Below are positions 18,001-26,994 of a stretch of 64,000 nucleotides of DNA, in pieces. The notes beneath the pieces are model-generated. The model had not been told where the DNA came from and made no database searches. It saw only the letters and a program-made list of their open reading frames with translations. The stretch's first letter is position 1, and each line of letters opens with the position of its first letter. The stretch comes from a bacterium (GTDB taxonomy: Bacteria; Cyanobacteriota; Vampirovibrionia; Obscuribacterales; Obscuribacteraceae), in NCBI GenBank assembly GCA_018062085.1, contig JAGOSY010000001.1:301080-365079 (forward strand), written 5' to 3'. The position numbers and the translations under genes were made by a program.

Positions 18001-18969
18001 ATGGCCAGGGCCAAGCTCTACGTCTATAAATTTGTAACAGCTTTGGTAGCGATGACCATGGCTTTAGCTCTTTCTTACCTAGGCAATTTCAACCAAGTAA
18101 ACAATAAAGCCCAAGCCGACAATGCTAAGAATCATAGTATGACTTTTGCCACGGGCCAGGAAGCTCTAGACAGCCACCAACTAGACAAGTGCAAACAATC
18201 CATCGCCTTATTAAAAAGCAGTCCCAGCGGTATCGTAGCCGGCCTCGCCTTGGAAAGCCGAATGCTCTCCAAGCGAGGCCATTTCAAAGAAGCTGTAGCC
18301 CTCCTAAGTCAGGCCACAAAAAAATATCCGAATAACGCTACTCTACTCTCAGAGCGGGCTCAGGTTTATGGCTATTTGGACGATGAAGAAAAATCGTGCG
18401 ACGACTATATTGCCGCCTCGAAATGCATCAATATGAACAGCGACGATTGCCTCACAATCGTCAAAGGTCTAGCCGACTACGAGAAGTGGAATGAAGCCTT
18501 AGCAATTGCCCAAGTCGGTATCAAACAAAAACCGCCAAGTGGAGGCCTTTGCGCTCAAGCTGGTGATGTTGCGCGAAGATTGAACAAACTGAATCTCGCC
18601 GAAGAATTGATCGAGAAGGCTTTGGCTATCGGGCCAGTCAAAGCCTCTACCATTCAAGAGCTGGCGTCATTGCACAAAGTAATGAAAAAATGGCCGGCCG
18701 TAGTTAATGATTGCAAAAGGCTGAAGAAGGCTATTCCTAATGCAGAACAGCACATCACCTATGCCCGCTGCCTTGAAATGAGCGGTGAAGCGAATATTGA
18801 ATTAAAGCATTACGAAGAGGCTGTGGCTGACTTTAGTCACGCCATTAAAATTTCTCCACTCAAGGCTTCGATTTTCAAAGAGCGAGCCCTTGCCTATGAG
18901 AAGTTAGGAAAAAATGACCTAGCAAAAAAAGATCTGGTCGCCGCTAAAAGAATTGATGATTCGTTTTAG
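18001..18969 (+). CDS. secreted or membrane-anchored TPR protein
   Basis: This 322-residue protein has a hydrophobic N-terminus (residues about 8-27) acting as signal or anchor, followed by six to seven TPR-like helical pairs. The last repeats are the clearest (HYEEAVADFSHAIKISP). AAGGA lies 8 bases before the ATG. It starts 34 bases after the DUF58 gene and ends the six-gene operon, 9 bases from the convergent regulator gene. In related aerotolerance (Bat) loci a TPR protein also joins MoxR and vWA proteins, so it may be a subunit of the same membrane complex. Confidence 0.8.
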   Translation: MARAKLYVYKFVTALVAMTMALALSYLGNFNQVNNKAQADNAKNHSMTFATGQEALDSHQLDKCKQSIALLKSSPSGIVAGLALESRMLSKRGHFKEAVALLSQATKKYPNNATLLSERAQVYGYLDDEEKSCDDYIAASKCINMNSDDCLTIVKGLADYEKWNEALAIAQVGIKQKPPSGGLCAQAGDVARRLNKLNLAEELIEKALAIGPVKASTIQELASLHKVMKKWPAVVNDCKRLKKAIPNAEQHITYARCLEMSGEANIELKHYEEAVADFSHAIKISPLKASIFKERALAYEKLGKNDLAKKDLVAAKRIDDSF

Positions 18970-18978
18970 CATCTAAAC

Positions 18979-20901
18979 TTAAACAAGATCGTTATCGCAA
19001 GCGTACTTCACAAGCGCTGTACGACTCTTCAAGTTGAGTTTTTTACGAATTCGAGAAGCGTGCAATTCTACAGTTGACTCGGTCAAGAACAAACGTTGAG
19101 CTATCTCTTTATTGGCAAAACCTGAGGCAATTAGCTTAAGCACTTCCATCTCGCGCGAAGAAAGAGGTGGCGATTCATCGGCATTGGACCGTTCGTCTGC
19201 CCTTGTTAGAACCTTAGGAGATGGCGCTTTAGCAGCAACTTCAAGAGCATTGGTAAGCTGCTGAGTAAGATTGCCGAGAAGATTCATATGAAAGAGCTGG
19301 TCTTTAACTTGGTGATAGGTCTGGCAATGAGAAAGAGCAATAGAAGCTTGAGCTGCTGTCAGTTCAATGGTTTCAAGATCAGCCTCGCTCCAAGTGCGAC
19401 TGTGGTCGCCAAGCACAAGAACGACGACACCATATTGAGTGCCTTGGTGCGACAGGGGAGCCCCTGCCATGGCTCTAATACCACTCTCGAGAAGCGAGTC
19501 AACGTCACGCTCACTCAACTGTCCGCGTTGGCGCAGCTGCTCAACTTCGTTGACGGCAACAGTCTTTTGCTGGAAGAGAGAAAGAGCAAACATAGGAAAT
19601 TGCCCAGTGCGACCGAGGCCAAGTGGGGAGAGATCCGGCTCAACATACTCATGAGTTACCATAGGATGAGACGGACCATCAGTGCGGATAACTAGACAGC
19701 GGGTGGCCTTAAAAATGCGGCCAAGGCTATCGGCTAGCGTCTGCAATAAGTGGTCACGATCGAGTGATGAATGCAGTTTACAGACTGTTTGCCGCAGCCA
19801 ACGCTCAAAGCCCATACGCTTTGTCGCCTCATCTAGATCATCGGTCGCCCCGCTGGCACCTCCGGCACGAACTTTGTTAGAACGGCTACCAGAGCTAGAG
19901 CTAGTACCGGCACCAGATTCAGCACCATCGCCACTGGCAAGAAAATCTCGAGGTATAAACTGCAAGCGCACCAGAGAATCGCCTTCACCGGTTAGAGAAA
20001 CTAGTGCCGCAGCACAACCAATTTGCCTCAAGTCAGAAGCCGAAACAGAGAAACAACTACTACCGTCAGCGCGCCCTAACGACTGCTGCAAGGCATCAAG
20101 AAAATTTTTGGACCCAGGAAACACCTTAGCCAAGGACTGCCCAATCAGGCTCTTGTCACCACTAGCAAATAGATTACGAGCGCTGGAATTAGCGCTTTCC
20201 ACAACTAGCGAATGTCGCTTCAGCAAGACAGTTGGTAAAGTCGACTCGATCGAGGGAATCACCACCGCACCCTCATCTAGCGCACTCAAGCGGCCGAGAT
20301 GACCAGCAAGCAGGCGCGCTATTATTTGCCCTAGATCAAGTAATTCTTCTGAAAATCCACCGGCTGAAACCGCTCTCTCCATCAGCACGAGGCCAGTGAT
20401 TCGGTTGGCCAATACAACAGGGAAGAGCACAGCAGCGCTATCATTTTTCACGCCACAAAATTCTTCCAAGGGGCGCAGCGCCGAAGGGGTCTCATTACCA
20501 AGACAGGTTTCGCCAAGAGGCACCCACTGCTCTTGACGCAAGAGACCGTGAAGCTCGCTGCGAGCTCCGATCTCAAGGCCTTTCGGAATGACTTTTGTCA
20601 GTTCTACCGCGCGGCCTTCTTTTGAGAAAAAAGCCAATCGATTTAGCTTGAGACCATCAAAGTAAGCATCCTCAGTGACGCGAAAAAGAGCGCACGAATT
20701 CAACTCAAGAGCCGAACAAGTGGCAGCCATGTCGGCCTGAAAGTCAGGATGTTCAGAATCTATTCCTGAACCTGATCCTGCTCCTGAACCCGCCTGAGCC
20801 TGACGAACACTTGATACGCTCAAATGCTGCAGCAGTTTTACAACAGGAGTGAGACGAATCTCATGCTCATGTTCTGTGGAAATTTTTTCGGAACCACTCA
20901 T
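18979..20901 (-). CDS. GAF/PAS sensor with LuxR-type DNA-binding domain
   Basis: This is a one-component transcription regulator of 640 residues. A GAF-like domain (about 45-205), a PAS-like domain (about 217-312) and a second GAF domain (about 365-530) precede a LuxR/FixJ-type helix-turn-helix at 577-640. The latter has SSREMEVLKLIASG and the recognition helix TESTVELHASRIRKKL. A Gly/Ser-rich linker lies near residue 335. There is no response-regulator receiver, so it probably senses a small ligand or redox state directly. The target genes are not evident from the context. Confidence 0.85.
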   Translation of the reverse strand: MSGSEKISTEHEHEIRLTPVVKLLQHLSVSSVRQAQAGSGAGSGSGIDSEHPDFQADMAATCSALELNSCALFRVTEDAYFDGLKLNRLAFFSKEGRAVELTKVIPKGLEIGARSELHGLLRQEQWVPLGETCLGNETPSALRPLEEFCGVKNDSAAVLFPVVLANRITGLVLMERAVSAGGFSEELLDLGQIIARLLAGHLGRLSALDEGAVVIPSIESTLPTVLLKRHSLVVESANSSARNLFASGDKSLIGQSLAKVFPGSKNFLDALQQSLGRADGSSCFSVSASDLRQIGCAAALVSLTGEGDSLVRLQFIPRDFLASGDGAESGAGTSSSSGSRSNKVRAGGASGATDDLDEATKRMGFERWLRQTVCKLHSSLDRDHLLQTLADSLGRIFKATRCLVIRTDGPSHPMVTHEYVEPDLSPLGLGRTGQFPMFALSLFQQKTVAVNEVEQLRQRGQLSERDVDSLLESGIRAMAGAPLSHQGTQYGVVVLVLGDHSRTWSEADLETIELTAAQASIALSHCQTYHQVKDQLFHMNLLGNLTQQLTNALEVAAKAPSPKVLTRADERSNADESPPLSSREMEVLKLIASGFANKEIAQRLFLTESTVELHASRIRKKLNLKSRTALVKYACDNDLV

Positions 20902-21325
20902 AGCTTATAACAAGCCTGCGAACACAAAAAAGGAACTTCTAAAAGGGGGAAGCCAACTTACTAATTCTCGATGCCGACTCACTGTCAGACATTCATGCGC
21001 TGATGCCTCGATGCATTGATGCCTTGAAATCGGAAGAACCTCACTACCTCCAACATATCGCAAAGCTGGAATTTGCCTAGTACCCAGTAGGGGGATGTCG
21101 CATCTTGTACCAAGGAAGGGTGTGCTACATCAAGCAAAGATGCCGATCTACGCAGATCTAGTACACAAATTTGCGCCCGGGTGAAGGTATGAGCCACATA
21201 CCATTGCAGACTTCAATAACAAAAGCCCCTAAGGCAACTGGGAAAATTTAATATTAATCCAGGGCTGCCAGGAGAAGGCAAGGCGGCCCAATCGCCCACA
21301 GATTGGACAATCCAGCCCCTTCCGC
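20902..21325. other. intergenic region upstream of the HExxH gene
   Basis: About 420 bases without a supported gene. A few imperfect TGATGCCT repeats lie near 20998-21025. Short frames here lack coding character. Confidence 0.5.
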
Positions 21326-21354
21326 CTGACAACAAGATAGTATAGAATTAATAT
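21326..21354 (+). promoter_or_regulatory. candidate promoter of the HExxH gene
   Basis: CTGACA (21326-21331), a 17-base spacer and TAATAT (21349-21354) lie about 35 bases before the start codon, with AGGAG between. Pattern match only. Confidence 0.4.
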
Positions 21355-21388
21355 ATGTAATTATGCTCTTTTAGGAGTCCCCAAGTAC

Positions 21389-21970
21389 ATGACCAACGAA
21401 TCTTCAGCTAAGAAACCATCCGCCAAAAGCTCTTCTTTGCGCAACCTAAAGCGTCAGTTTGGCCGCCGCATGGTTGAAACGCTGTTGATGTCACCCACTC
21501 TGGTTGACGATATTGACAAAATCCGGGCCGCTGGTGTGAGAATCAGGCTGGTGGATGGGCCGTGCCGCGCTTACTACGACCGCAAGAAGCGCACTATCTA
21601 CATCGGCCGCTGGTGTCCGCGGAACTACAAGTTGATTAGCATTGCCCACGAATTCGTGCATGCCCTTGTCAAACCCACCGTCGACCCTGTTCCAGGTCAG
21701 ACTGGGCGGCAAGAGTTTATCAATCGCTGTCTGGAAGAAGAAACAGAAGCAATCGTGCACGAAATTGAAATCGTCAAAGATTTGCTCAAGGCTGACATTC
21801 CAATTGATCCCAAAGAACTTGAATGGCTAAAGCGCTACAAACGCGGCGGCCGCAAGGCAATAATAAAAGCTCTTGAGAAAACCATTACATCAACCACTGG
21901 AGAAGATTATCCAGAGTATTACGGCAGTTGGTACGACGAAATCGTGCCAGCTTCTCAGCGCTTGCCGTAG
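21389..21970 (+). CDS. putative zincin-like metallopeptidase
   Basis: I cannot name the family. The 193-residue protein contains ISIAHEFVHALV, an HExxH zinc-binding motif at residues 87-91. A helix rich in Glu (CLEEETEA, 114-121) follows after about 25 residues and could supply the third ligand. The N-terminal 25 residues are basic and Ser-rich. No signal peptide is seen, so it is probably cytoplasmic. The gene stands alone with its own candidate promoter. Peptidase activity is inferred from the motif and spacing only. Confidence 0.65.
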   Translation: MTNESSAKKPSAKSSSLRNLKRQFGRRMVETLLMSPTLVDDIDKIRAAGVRIRLVDGPCRAYYDRKKRTIYIGRWCPRNYKLISIAHEFVHALVKPTVDPVPGQTGRQEFINRCLEEETEAIVHEIEIVKDLLKADIPIDPKELEWLKRYKRGGRKAIIKALEKTITSTTGEDYPEYYGSWYDEIVPASQRLP

Positions 21971-22007
21971 CTATTAAGCTGACAAGAACTTAGCGAATAT
22001 AAGAAGC

Positions 22008-22922
22008 CTAGACTGAGTAAGCCAGACTGGGGAAATCTTCGTTCTCTTCGACAGAGTCAATAGTGAACGGCTCTGTGGTCAAAGCGCAGGCGTCAGGAAG
22101 CAGGCGCCTAATCTCTTCAGCGATGTGTCGGGCCTGAACAATACGACTATGGAGGTGAATTGTCTCGTATTCAAGCCTGATGCGAGTACCATCGACAGCC
22201 GTTACTTCTCTATGACGGATAAGATTGGTAGCCTGTCTCAAAACCTCTTGCGGAGTTTTAATCACTGCCCGGGAATGAGTATGGGGCAAGAGGCTACCAG
22301 TAGCATCATAAGTGCGATCAATCCAGGCTTCACCAGCCACACGGATTCCGGCCCTTTCACCAGCTTGCAATAAAGTATTGCCGGCTGGGCCAACCAAGAC
22401 CAACCAGCGGTCATACTCTGCCAAGGCCTTCGCCACAATCGTAGCGATGCGAATATCGTGGCTCATCTGACGATAAAGAAAACCATGCGGTCGAACCTGA
22501 GTAACTTCAAGACCAAAAATACGGGCCATACCCGATAACGCTCCGAGCTGGTAAAGCACCGAAGCCCGCAACTCGTTAGATGACAAATGAATTTCTCTGC
22601 GGCCAAATCCAGCGATGTCCGGGTAGCCAATATGAGCTCCGAGCGCCAAGCCGTAATAGCGAATGGCCTCAAGAGCTGCTTCCATCAAGACGGGGTCACC
22701 AGAATGGGCCCCGCAAGCAACGTTGGCAGAGGTGACAAAAGGAAGAACTTCTTGCTCGCCTTCAACCCTGTACGGGCCATACCCTTCACCAATATTGGTA
22801 TTGACGTCTACACCTGTTGACAAAAGAATTCTGGCATTGCTTGGCGCGAAGACAGGTTGAGCTACCGACTGTTGTTGGGTTTCGCGACCGCCGCGGCCTC
22901 GTTGATGCTTGGTTCTACGCAT
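22008..22922 (-). CDS. LamB/YcsF (PxpA-like) family protein
   Basis: The family includes PxpA, the subunit of 5-oxoprolinase that opens the 5-oxoproline ring with PxpBC. Visible motifs are VDVNTNIGE, NVACGAHSGDP, GAHIGYPDIAGFGRR and RPHGFLYRQ. In characterised members the first and last read DLNxDxGE and KPHGALYN, so several key positions are changed (Asp to Asn or Val, Lys to Arg, Asn to Arg). There are no pxpB or pxpC genes beside it. An extra N-terminal 30 residues are Arg/Gln-rich. AGGAGC lies about ten bases upstream of the ATG. It may have a related but different substrate. Confidence 0.8.
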   Translation of the reverse strand: MRRTKHQRGRGGRETQQQSVAQPVFAPSNARILLSTGVDVNTNIGEGYGPYRVEGEQEVLPFVTSANVACGAHSGDPVLMEAALEAIRYYGLALGAHIGYPDIAGFGRREIHLSSNELRASVLYQLGALSGMARIFGLEVTQVRPHGFLYRQMSHDIRIATIVAKALAEYDRWLVLVGPAGNTLLQAGERAGIRVAGEAWIDRTYDATGSLLPHTHSRAVIKTPQEVLRQATNLIRHREVTAVDGTRIRLEYETIHLHSRIVQARHIAEEIRRLLPDACALTTEPFTIDSVEENEDFPSLAYSV

Positions 22923-23020
22923 CGAAAATTGCTCCTAGATTACCCACAGGATAGTGGGAAGGCTAAGTTTAGCAGTTTAAGGGTAATTCTTTAACATCAG
23001 AGTAAACCCTATAGCTTTGT

Positions 23021-24514
23021 GTGAAGCTAGAATTAAAATGGTGTCATGCCACTTTCATAGCGAGCTTTCGATTGACTACATCTAAAAATCGCCAAATTTC
23101 GGCTTACGCCATTCTGCCAATGCTCCTCGCTGGCAGTTTTTTACTGGCACCACAATCGCTGAAAGCTTCGGCTGGCCCAGGTGAAAACCCAGTTCAATTG
23201 CGTTTTGCTGCTATGGATGCGATTCTGCACGGCAATAGCAAAGACGCTTTAGATCTATACGAAACCGCTATTCAAGAAGCTTCACAGCAATACGGAGAGA
23301 ACTCGACATTCCTTGCTGACTTGTATTATGAAGCCGGAACAGCAGCTCTAGACAGCAGCCAATTTCCAGTGGCAGAGCGCTACCTCACTCTGGCAGTAAA
23401 AATAAATCCATATGCAACCATGGCGAAAATCAAGTTAGCCGAGCTGTATCGCCTGCAAGAACGCCCAGACGAAGCCTCTAGGCAATTCCGTCAGGCTGTG
23501 CAAATCAATCCTTCCCCGGTAACCAGACAAGCATATATTCGCTGGCTGGCCACCAATGGCCGCACTCCGCAAGAAAATGCCATCGCCACCCAAGAATCGC
23601 TCAAGCTTGCCATGGTTACAGCCCGCAGCAACGAAAGTAGCAGACAACTCAATCTCAATAGCAAAGGCAAACAAGCGGCAACTGGCTCACAGATGCCAGT
23701 TCTCCCCCCAGCTCTTCTGGCCCCGATAGGCAAAGAAAAAGCAGCAGCAGAAAGCGCCAGTGAAAACAAAACAGAAAACAAAACAAGCGAAAAAGCAGCA
23801 GCTACTAACAGCGATACCAAGCCAAAATCGTCTATCACCCTGTTCCCCTTCCGAACCGATAATCAAGAGAAGCTCCGCAAGCAAGAGGCTGCCAAACAAG
23901 AAGCCCTAGCCAAAGCTCGCTTAGCTGAAGAAAAAGAACGAGAAAAAGACTCACAAACACGCAAGAGAGCAATTGCTGCTGAAGCAAAAGCTAAGGCCGA
24001 AGCAAAAGCTAAAGCGGCAGCTCAACCAAAAAAAATAGATGTTAAGTCGCAAGTGGCCAAGACTGAAGTAAAAGTAGAAAAGATAGAGAAGAAAGAACCA
24101 AAGCAAGAACCAAAGCAAGAGCCAAAGCAAGAGCAGCCGAAAACTATTGCGCAACCAAATATAGTACCAGCACCCCAGCAACCATCTTACCCACAGATGA
24201 TTTATGGTGTGCCGGCATCGGTGAAGAAACCAAGCGGCAAAGCAGCCAGAACCATGGTTCCACCACCACCACCCATGCCACTCTTCCCCGGCATGCAACC
24301 AATGATGAGACCTGCGGTGCCGACCTTCCAACCACCGGCGGCACAACAGCAGCAACCGCCCGTGACAAAACCGAAGGCAGAGGTCAAACCGAAAGTTGAA
24401 GTCAAAGAGCAGCCTGAAGACAAGCCACCACCCATGACTAATCAAGCAGACAACGAGCCTGAATTTATTCTTGATTGGGGCGAAGTTAAACCGAAAGGAA
24501 AAAAAGGCAAATAA
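23021..24514 (+). CDS. secreted TPR protein with low-complexity tail
   Basis: An N-terminal signal peptide ends near SLKASA (about residue 51 from this GTG start). Residues about 60-180 hold three TPR-like repeats, such as YLTLAVKINPYATMAKIKLAE. The rest is low-complexity: Lys/Ala/Glu-rich helix with EPKQ repeats, then Pro-rich segments. No start has a good ribosome site; a TTG at 23072 would give a more compact signal peptide. Function unknown; probably a periplasmic or surface scaffold. It converges with the LTxxQ-protein gene 12 bases downstream. Confidence 0.75.
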   Translation: MKLELKWCHATFIASFRLTTSKNRQISAYAILPMLLAGSFLLAPQSLKASAGPGENPVQLRFAAMDAILHGNSKDALDLYETAIQEASQQYGENSTFLADLYYEAGTAALDSSQFPVAERYLTLAVKINPYATMAKIKLAELYRLQERPDEASRQFRQAVQINPSPVTRQAYIRWLATNGRTPQENAIATQESLKLAMVTARSNESSRQLNLNSKGKQAATGSQMPVLPPALLAPIGKEKAAAESASENKTENKTSEKAAATNSDTKPKSSITLFPFRTDNQEKLRKQEAAKQEALAKARLAEEKEREKDSQTRKRAIAAEAKAKAEAKAKAAAQPKKIDVKSQVAKTEVKVEKIEKKEPKQEPKQEPKQEQPKTIAQPNIVPAPQQPSYPQMIYGVPASVKKPSGKAARTMVPPPPPMPLFPGMQPMMRPAVPTFQPPAAQQQQPPVTKPKAEVKPKVEVKEQPEDKPPPMTNQADNEPEFILDWGEVKPKGKKGK

Positions 24515-24526
24515 TCCAAATCAGAG

Positions 24527-25342
24527 TTACTTGCTCTTAGACTTTACTGGCCCTGCATTATTAAAGCTAGCGAAGCTAGAAGTTGGGCCACCGACAGCAT
24601 CATTAGTAGGCTCAGGTGCGATAGATGTGGTGGAAGCCTCTGCAATTCCACGACCGCGGCCAGCGATATTGGGCCTCAGCCGCCTCAACTGCTCTGCAGT
24701 CAAAACCGCTCGCATAGACAAGAAATCGTTGAGCATGAGCATTTCAGCTTGATCTTGCACTTTACGTAACTCAGCGCGCTTAGCTCTAATTTGCTCAGCG
24801 CTAAAAGCCGGATCAAACATCATATCGCGCATTTCCATGCGCTTAGACTTAATAGCCTGTTGTAATTCTTTCGCTGGCCCTTTGCTTTTGCTACGCTGCT
24901 CTGTAATGCGCGCTTTTTGCTCATCAGTTAAATTCAATTGAGAAAGATCAAGCGGACTGCGGTTCATGCCACCACTGTTGTTACCCATACGCATTTTCAT
25001 AGCAGCCCCAGCAAACTCGCGATTGCGACCGGGGCCGTCAAATCTAGCCCGCCCCATAGGGCGAGATTGGGCCGTTGCTGAATCATCTGGCGGCGTATCG
25101 ATCTCAAGCGACTGATTGGCCCCTGCCGCCTCTTGGGCGCGACGAAAACGCTTTATCTGACGAGCCCTGCGGTTAAAACCAGAGGGATCATCGGTAGAGT
25201 CAGCACCAGCACTTTCAATTGGAGCTTGAGCCCGGGCCGGACTGCAGACAAAACCAACAGAGAAACTAGATAGCAGTAGAGTCAGACTAGCGGTACCTGC
25301 AACTAATAGGCTTTTGCCAAAAACGCTACAGCTTAATTGCAT
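24527..25342 (-). CDS. Spy/CpxP-like LTxxQ periplasmic protein
   Basis: After a signal peptide ending near ARAQA the protein has a disordered Arg/Ala-rich segment and then an all-helical domain with two LTxxQ motifs (LTDEQ and LTAEQ), the hallmark of the Spy/CpxP periplasmic stress-chaperone group. It is the third gene of a sigma/anti-sigma operon, so it is a likely target or sensor of that circuit. I chose the ATG at 25342 because GAGG lies 9 bases upstream, while the ATG at 25351 directly abuts it. It overlaps the end of the anti-sigma gene. Confidence 0.8.
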   Translation of the reverse strand: MQLSCSVFGKSLLVAGTASLTLLLSSFSVGFVCSPARAQAPIESAGADSTDDPSGFNRRARQIKRFRRAQEAAGANQSLEIDTPPDDSATAQSRPMGRARFDGPGRNREFAGAAMKMRMGNNSGGMNRSPLDLSQLNLTDEQKARITEQRSKSKGPAKELQQAIKSKRMEMRDMMFDPAFSAEQIRAKRAELRKVQDQAEMLMLNDFLSMRAVLTAEQLRRLRPNIAGRGRGIAEASTTSIAPEPTNDAVGGPTSSFASFNNAGPVKSKSK

Positions 25343-26159
25343 ACAATCCATCCTCGTTAGTACTTATGCCAAAATCGGAGACACTATCAATAGTGTCATA
25401 GTCATAAACTGCCACTATTTCTTCTGAGTCATTAACGTTATTGCTGTTATGGTCACTTGTGCCCTGCTTACTATTTGCCAACATTTTCTTGGTGGCAGTA
25501 TTTTCTATTGCGACCTTAGGTGGAGTTTGCAGATCAGGCTTAGATGCCACTTTTATAGCTTCTAGCTTAGTAGTAGCAACAGAATCTTTTTTCTCAGGAG
25601 TAGAAGCTACCTGTCGAACAGTTTCGACCTTCAATTTTGGTGTTAATTCTTTTGCAACAGGCAAAACTTCAGGCGCGGCTGTCTGCGCCACTTCAGTTAC
25701 GGTGTTAGGAGTGGATGCAAACTGACTGTAAGCGAAGAACAGTGCCAGAATCGAAGCGGCACTAGCCAAAATATAGCGCGGCTTGAAAAAATCAGTAACT
25801 TTTGACGAGCGCGCATTACTCTGAGGCTGCAACTTAGCCTGAGACTTAAACCCGGAATTTATTGAAACTATATTCTCTACGTTAGGTTCTACTTTAGCTT
25901 CTGGGCTAGAAGCCTGTGCCAGAATGCGAGCCTCAATAGCATCACTTAAGTCACCACTCCACTCTACCGCGGGCAAGTTCTTGAGCTGGTTAACCACCAC
26001 GTCTATATCAGCCAACCTGGCTGTGCAAATCGCACAGTCAGCCAAATGCAATTCAACAGCTTCAGCTTCTTCAGCACCAAGCTCTAGATCGTAGTAAGCA
26101 TCAAGTGCTTCTTCCATCTGCTTACAATTAAGATTAGGTTGTCCTTGCATATCTATCAC
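25326..26159 (-). CDS. membrane anti-sigma factor with zinc-binding N-terminus
   Basis: This 277-residue protein has the ZAS signature: Cys12, then HLADCAIC (His38, Cys42, Cys45). A single transmembrane helix spans residues 129-148. The periplasmic part is Lys/Thr/Ala-rich and ends with an acidic segment. Such proteins hold an ECF sigma factor at the membrane until an envelope signal arrives. The frame opens with a GTG that overlaps the sigma stop (GTGA); an ATG at 26150 has AGGTG 6 bases upstream and may be the real start. Confidence 0.88.
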   Translation of the reverse strand: MIDMQGQPNLNCKQMEEALDAYYDLELGAEEAEAVELHLADCAICTARLADIDVVVNQLKNLPAVEWSGDLSDAIEARILAQASSPEAKVEPNVENIVSINSGFKSQAKLQPQSNARSSKVTDFFKPRYILASAASILALFFAYSQFASTPNTVTEVAQTAAPEVLPVAKELTPKLKVETVRQVASTPEKKDSVATTKLEAIKVASKPDLQTPPKVAIENTATKKMLANSKQGTSDHNSNNVNDSEEIVAVYDYDTIDSVSDFGISTNEDGLYAIKL

Positions 26160-26821
26160 CTGAATGTTGCGGGCAAATTGAGATTATCTGATGTGAAATA
26201 GGGCGAGAGTAATTCCTTAAGTTTGATTCTGCCGTAATGCAGCCTTGAGCGTACTGTTCCGATATTGGCACCGACCATCTCTGAAATTTCTTGATACGAG
26301 AAGCCTTCGATGTCGTGGAGGACCAAGACTATCTTCTGTGTCTCTGGCAATTGACTAAGAGAGTCTTCAACCATTCTTGTTTGCTCCCTCAAATCTAGAT
26401 CTTCTGAGGGATCTGGCCTTTCATCAGCTAATTGCGAAAGGGTCTGGCCAAAACTGCCTTGCCCTTCTTCTTCGGCCACACTCGACTGGGGATCAAATGA
26501 CACCAGGGTTGTGGGTTTTCGTCTTTGTTTAACTCGCAAATTGTCCATACACAAATTGTGGGCGATGCGGAATAACCAAGAGGAAAAAGACGAGTTAGAG
26601 CGGTACTTATCTAGATTTTGATGTACTTTAACAAAAGTGTCTTGCACGACCTCCTCAGCTTCTTCGCTGCTGCCCACCACACGGAAGGCAGTAGAGTACA
26701 CCCGGTTTTGATACCGTTTAACGAGAGTTTTGAAGAGTGTCATGTCTCCTTCCTCTCTATACTTGTCAATTAGGGCCTCGTCTGTAAGGTCCATATACTC
26801 CAACCGATTCGGGTGGCTCAT
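26156..26821 (-). CDS. ECF RNA polymerase sigma factor
   Basis: This is an extracytoplasmic-function sigma factor of the RpoE/SigW kind, 221 residues. Region 2 is clear (YSTAFRVVGSSEEAEEVVQD and SFSSWLFRIAHNLCMDNLR), as is region 4 (YQEISEMVGANIGTVRSRLHYGR). A 60-residue acidic linker separates them. It is followed by its anti-sigma factor with a 4-base overlap and by a Spy/CpxP-like gene. No Shine-Dalgarno sequence precedes the ATG, and a GAACTT element lies about 27 bases upstream, so autoregulation and a very short leader are possible. Confidence 0.93.
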   Translation of the reverse strand: MSHPNRLEYMDLTDEALIDKYREEGDMTLFKTLVKRYQNRVYSTAFRVVGSSEEAEEVVQDTFVKVHQNLDKYRSNSSFSSWLFRIAHNLCMDNLRVKQRRKPTTLVSFDPQSSVAEEEGQGSFGQTLSQLADERPDPSEDLDLREQTRMVEDSLSQLPETQKIVLVLHDIEGFSYQEISEMVGANIGTVRSRLHYGRIKLKELLSPYFTSDNLNLPATFR

Positions 26822-26826
26822 AAGGG

Positions 26827-26853
26827 AATACGCTCAAAGACGTCAAAAAGTTC
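26827..26853 (-). promoter_or_regulatory. possible ECF-type promoter of the sigma operon
   Basis: On the minus strand GAACTT (plus 26848-26853) is followed after 15 bases by CGTATT (plus 26827-26832). GAACTT is the classic -35 of RpoE-like sigma factors. Transcription would begin at or next to the start codon. Weak evidence. Confidence 0.25.
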
Positions 26854-26994
26854 AAACATTTGGCACAATTTCCACAACATTAACGTTAGTTAACAAAAGC
26901 TCGTCTTTACCACTTGCCTTTGACGATAGCAGAGGCGAAACTAAAAGAGACTGTGCAATTACACACTCTATCAAGTTAAAACCCGGAGTTAGTA

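Noticed and set aside
20985..21197. Minus-strand frame of 70 codons upstream of the HExxH gene
   Set aside because: No ribosome site, no recognisable motif and no coding-like codon use.
23951..24445. Long reverse-strand frame rich in Trp, Leu and Phe
   Set aside because: It is the mirror of the Lys/Glu/Pro-rich tail of the plus-strand TPR gene; low-complexity coding sequence leaves long open frames opposite.
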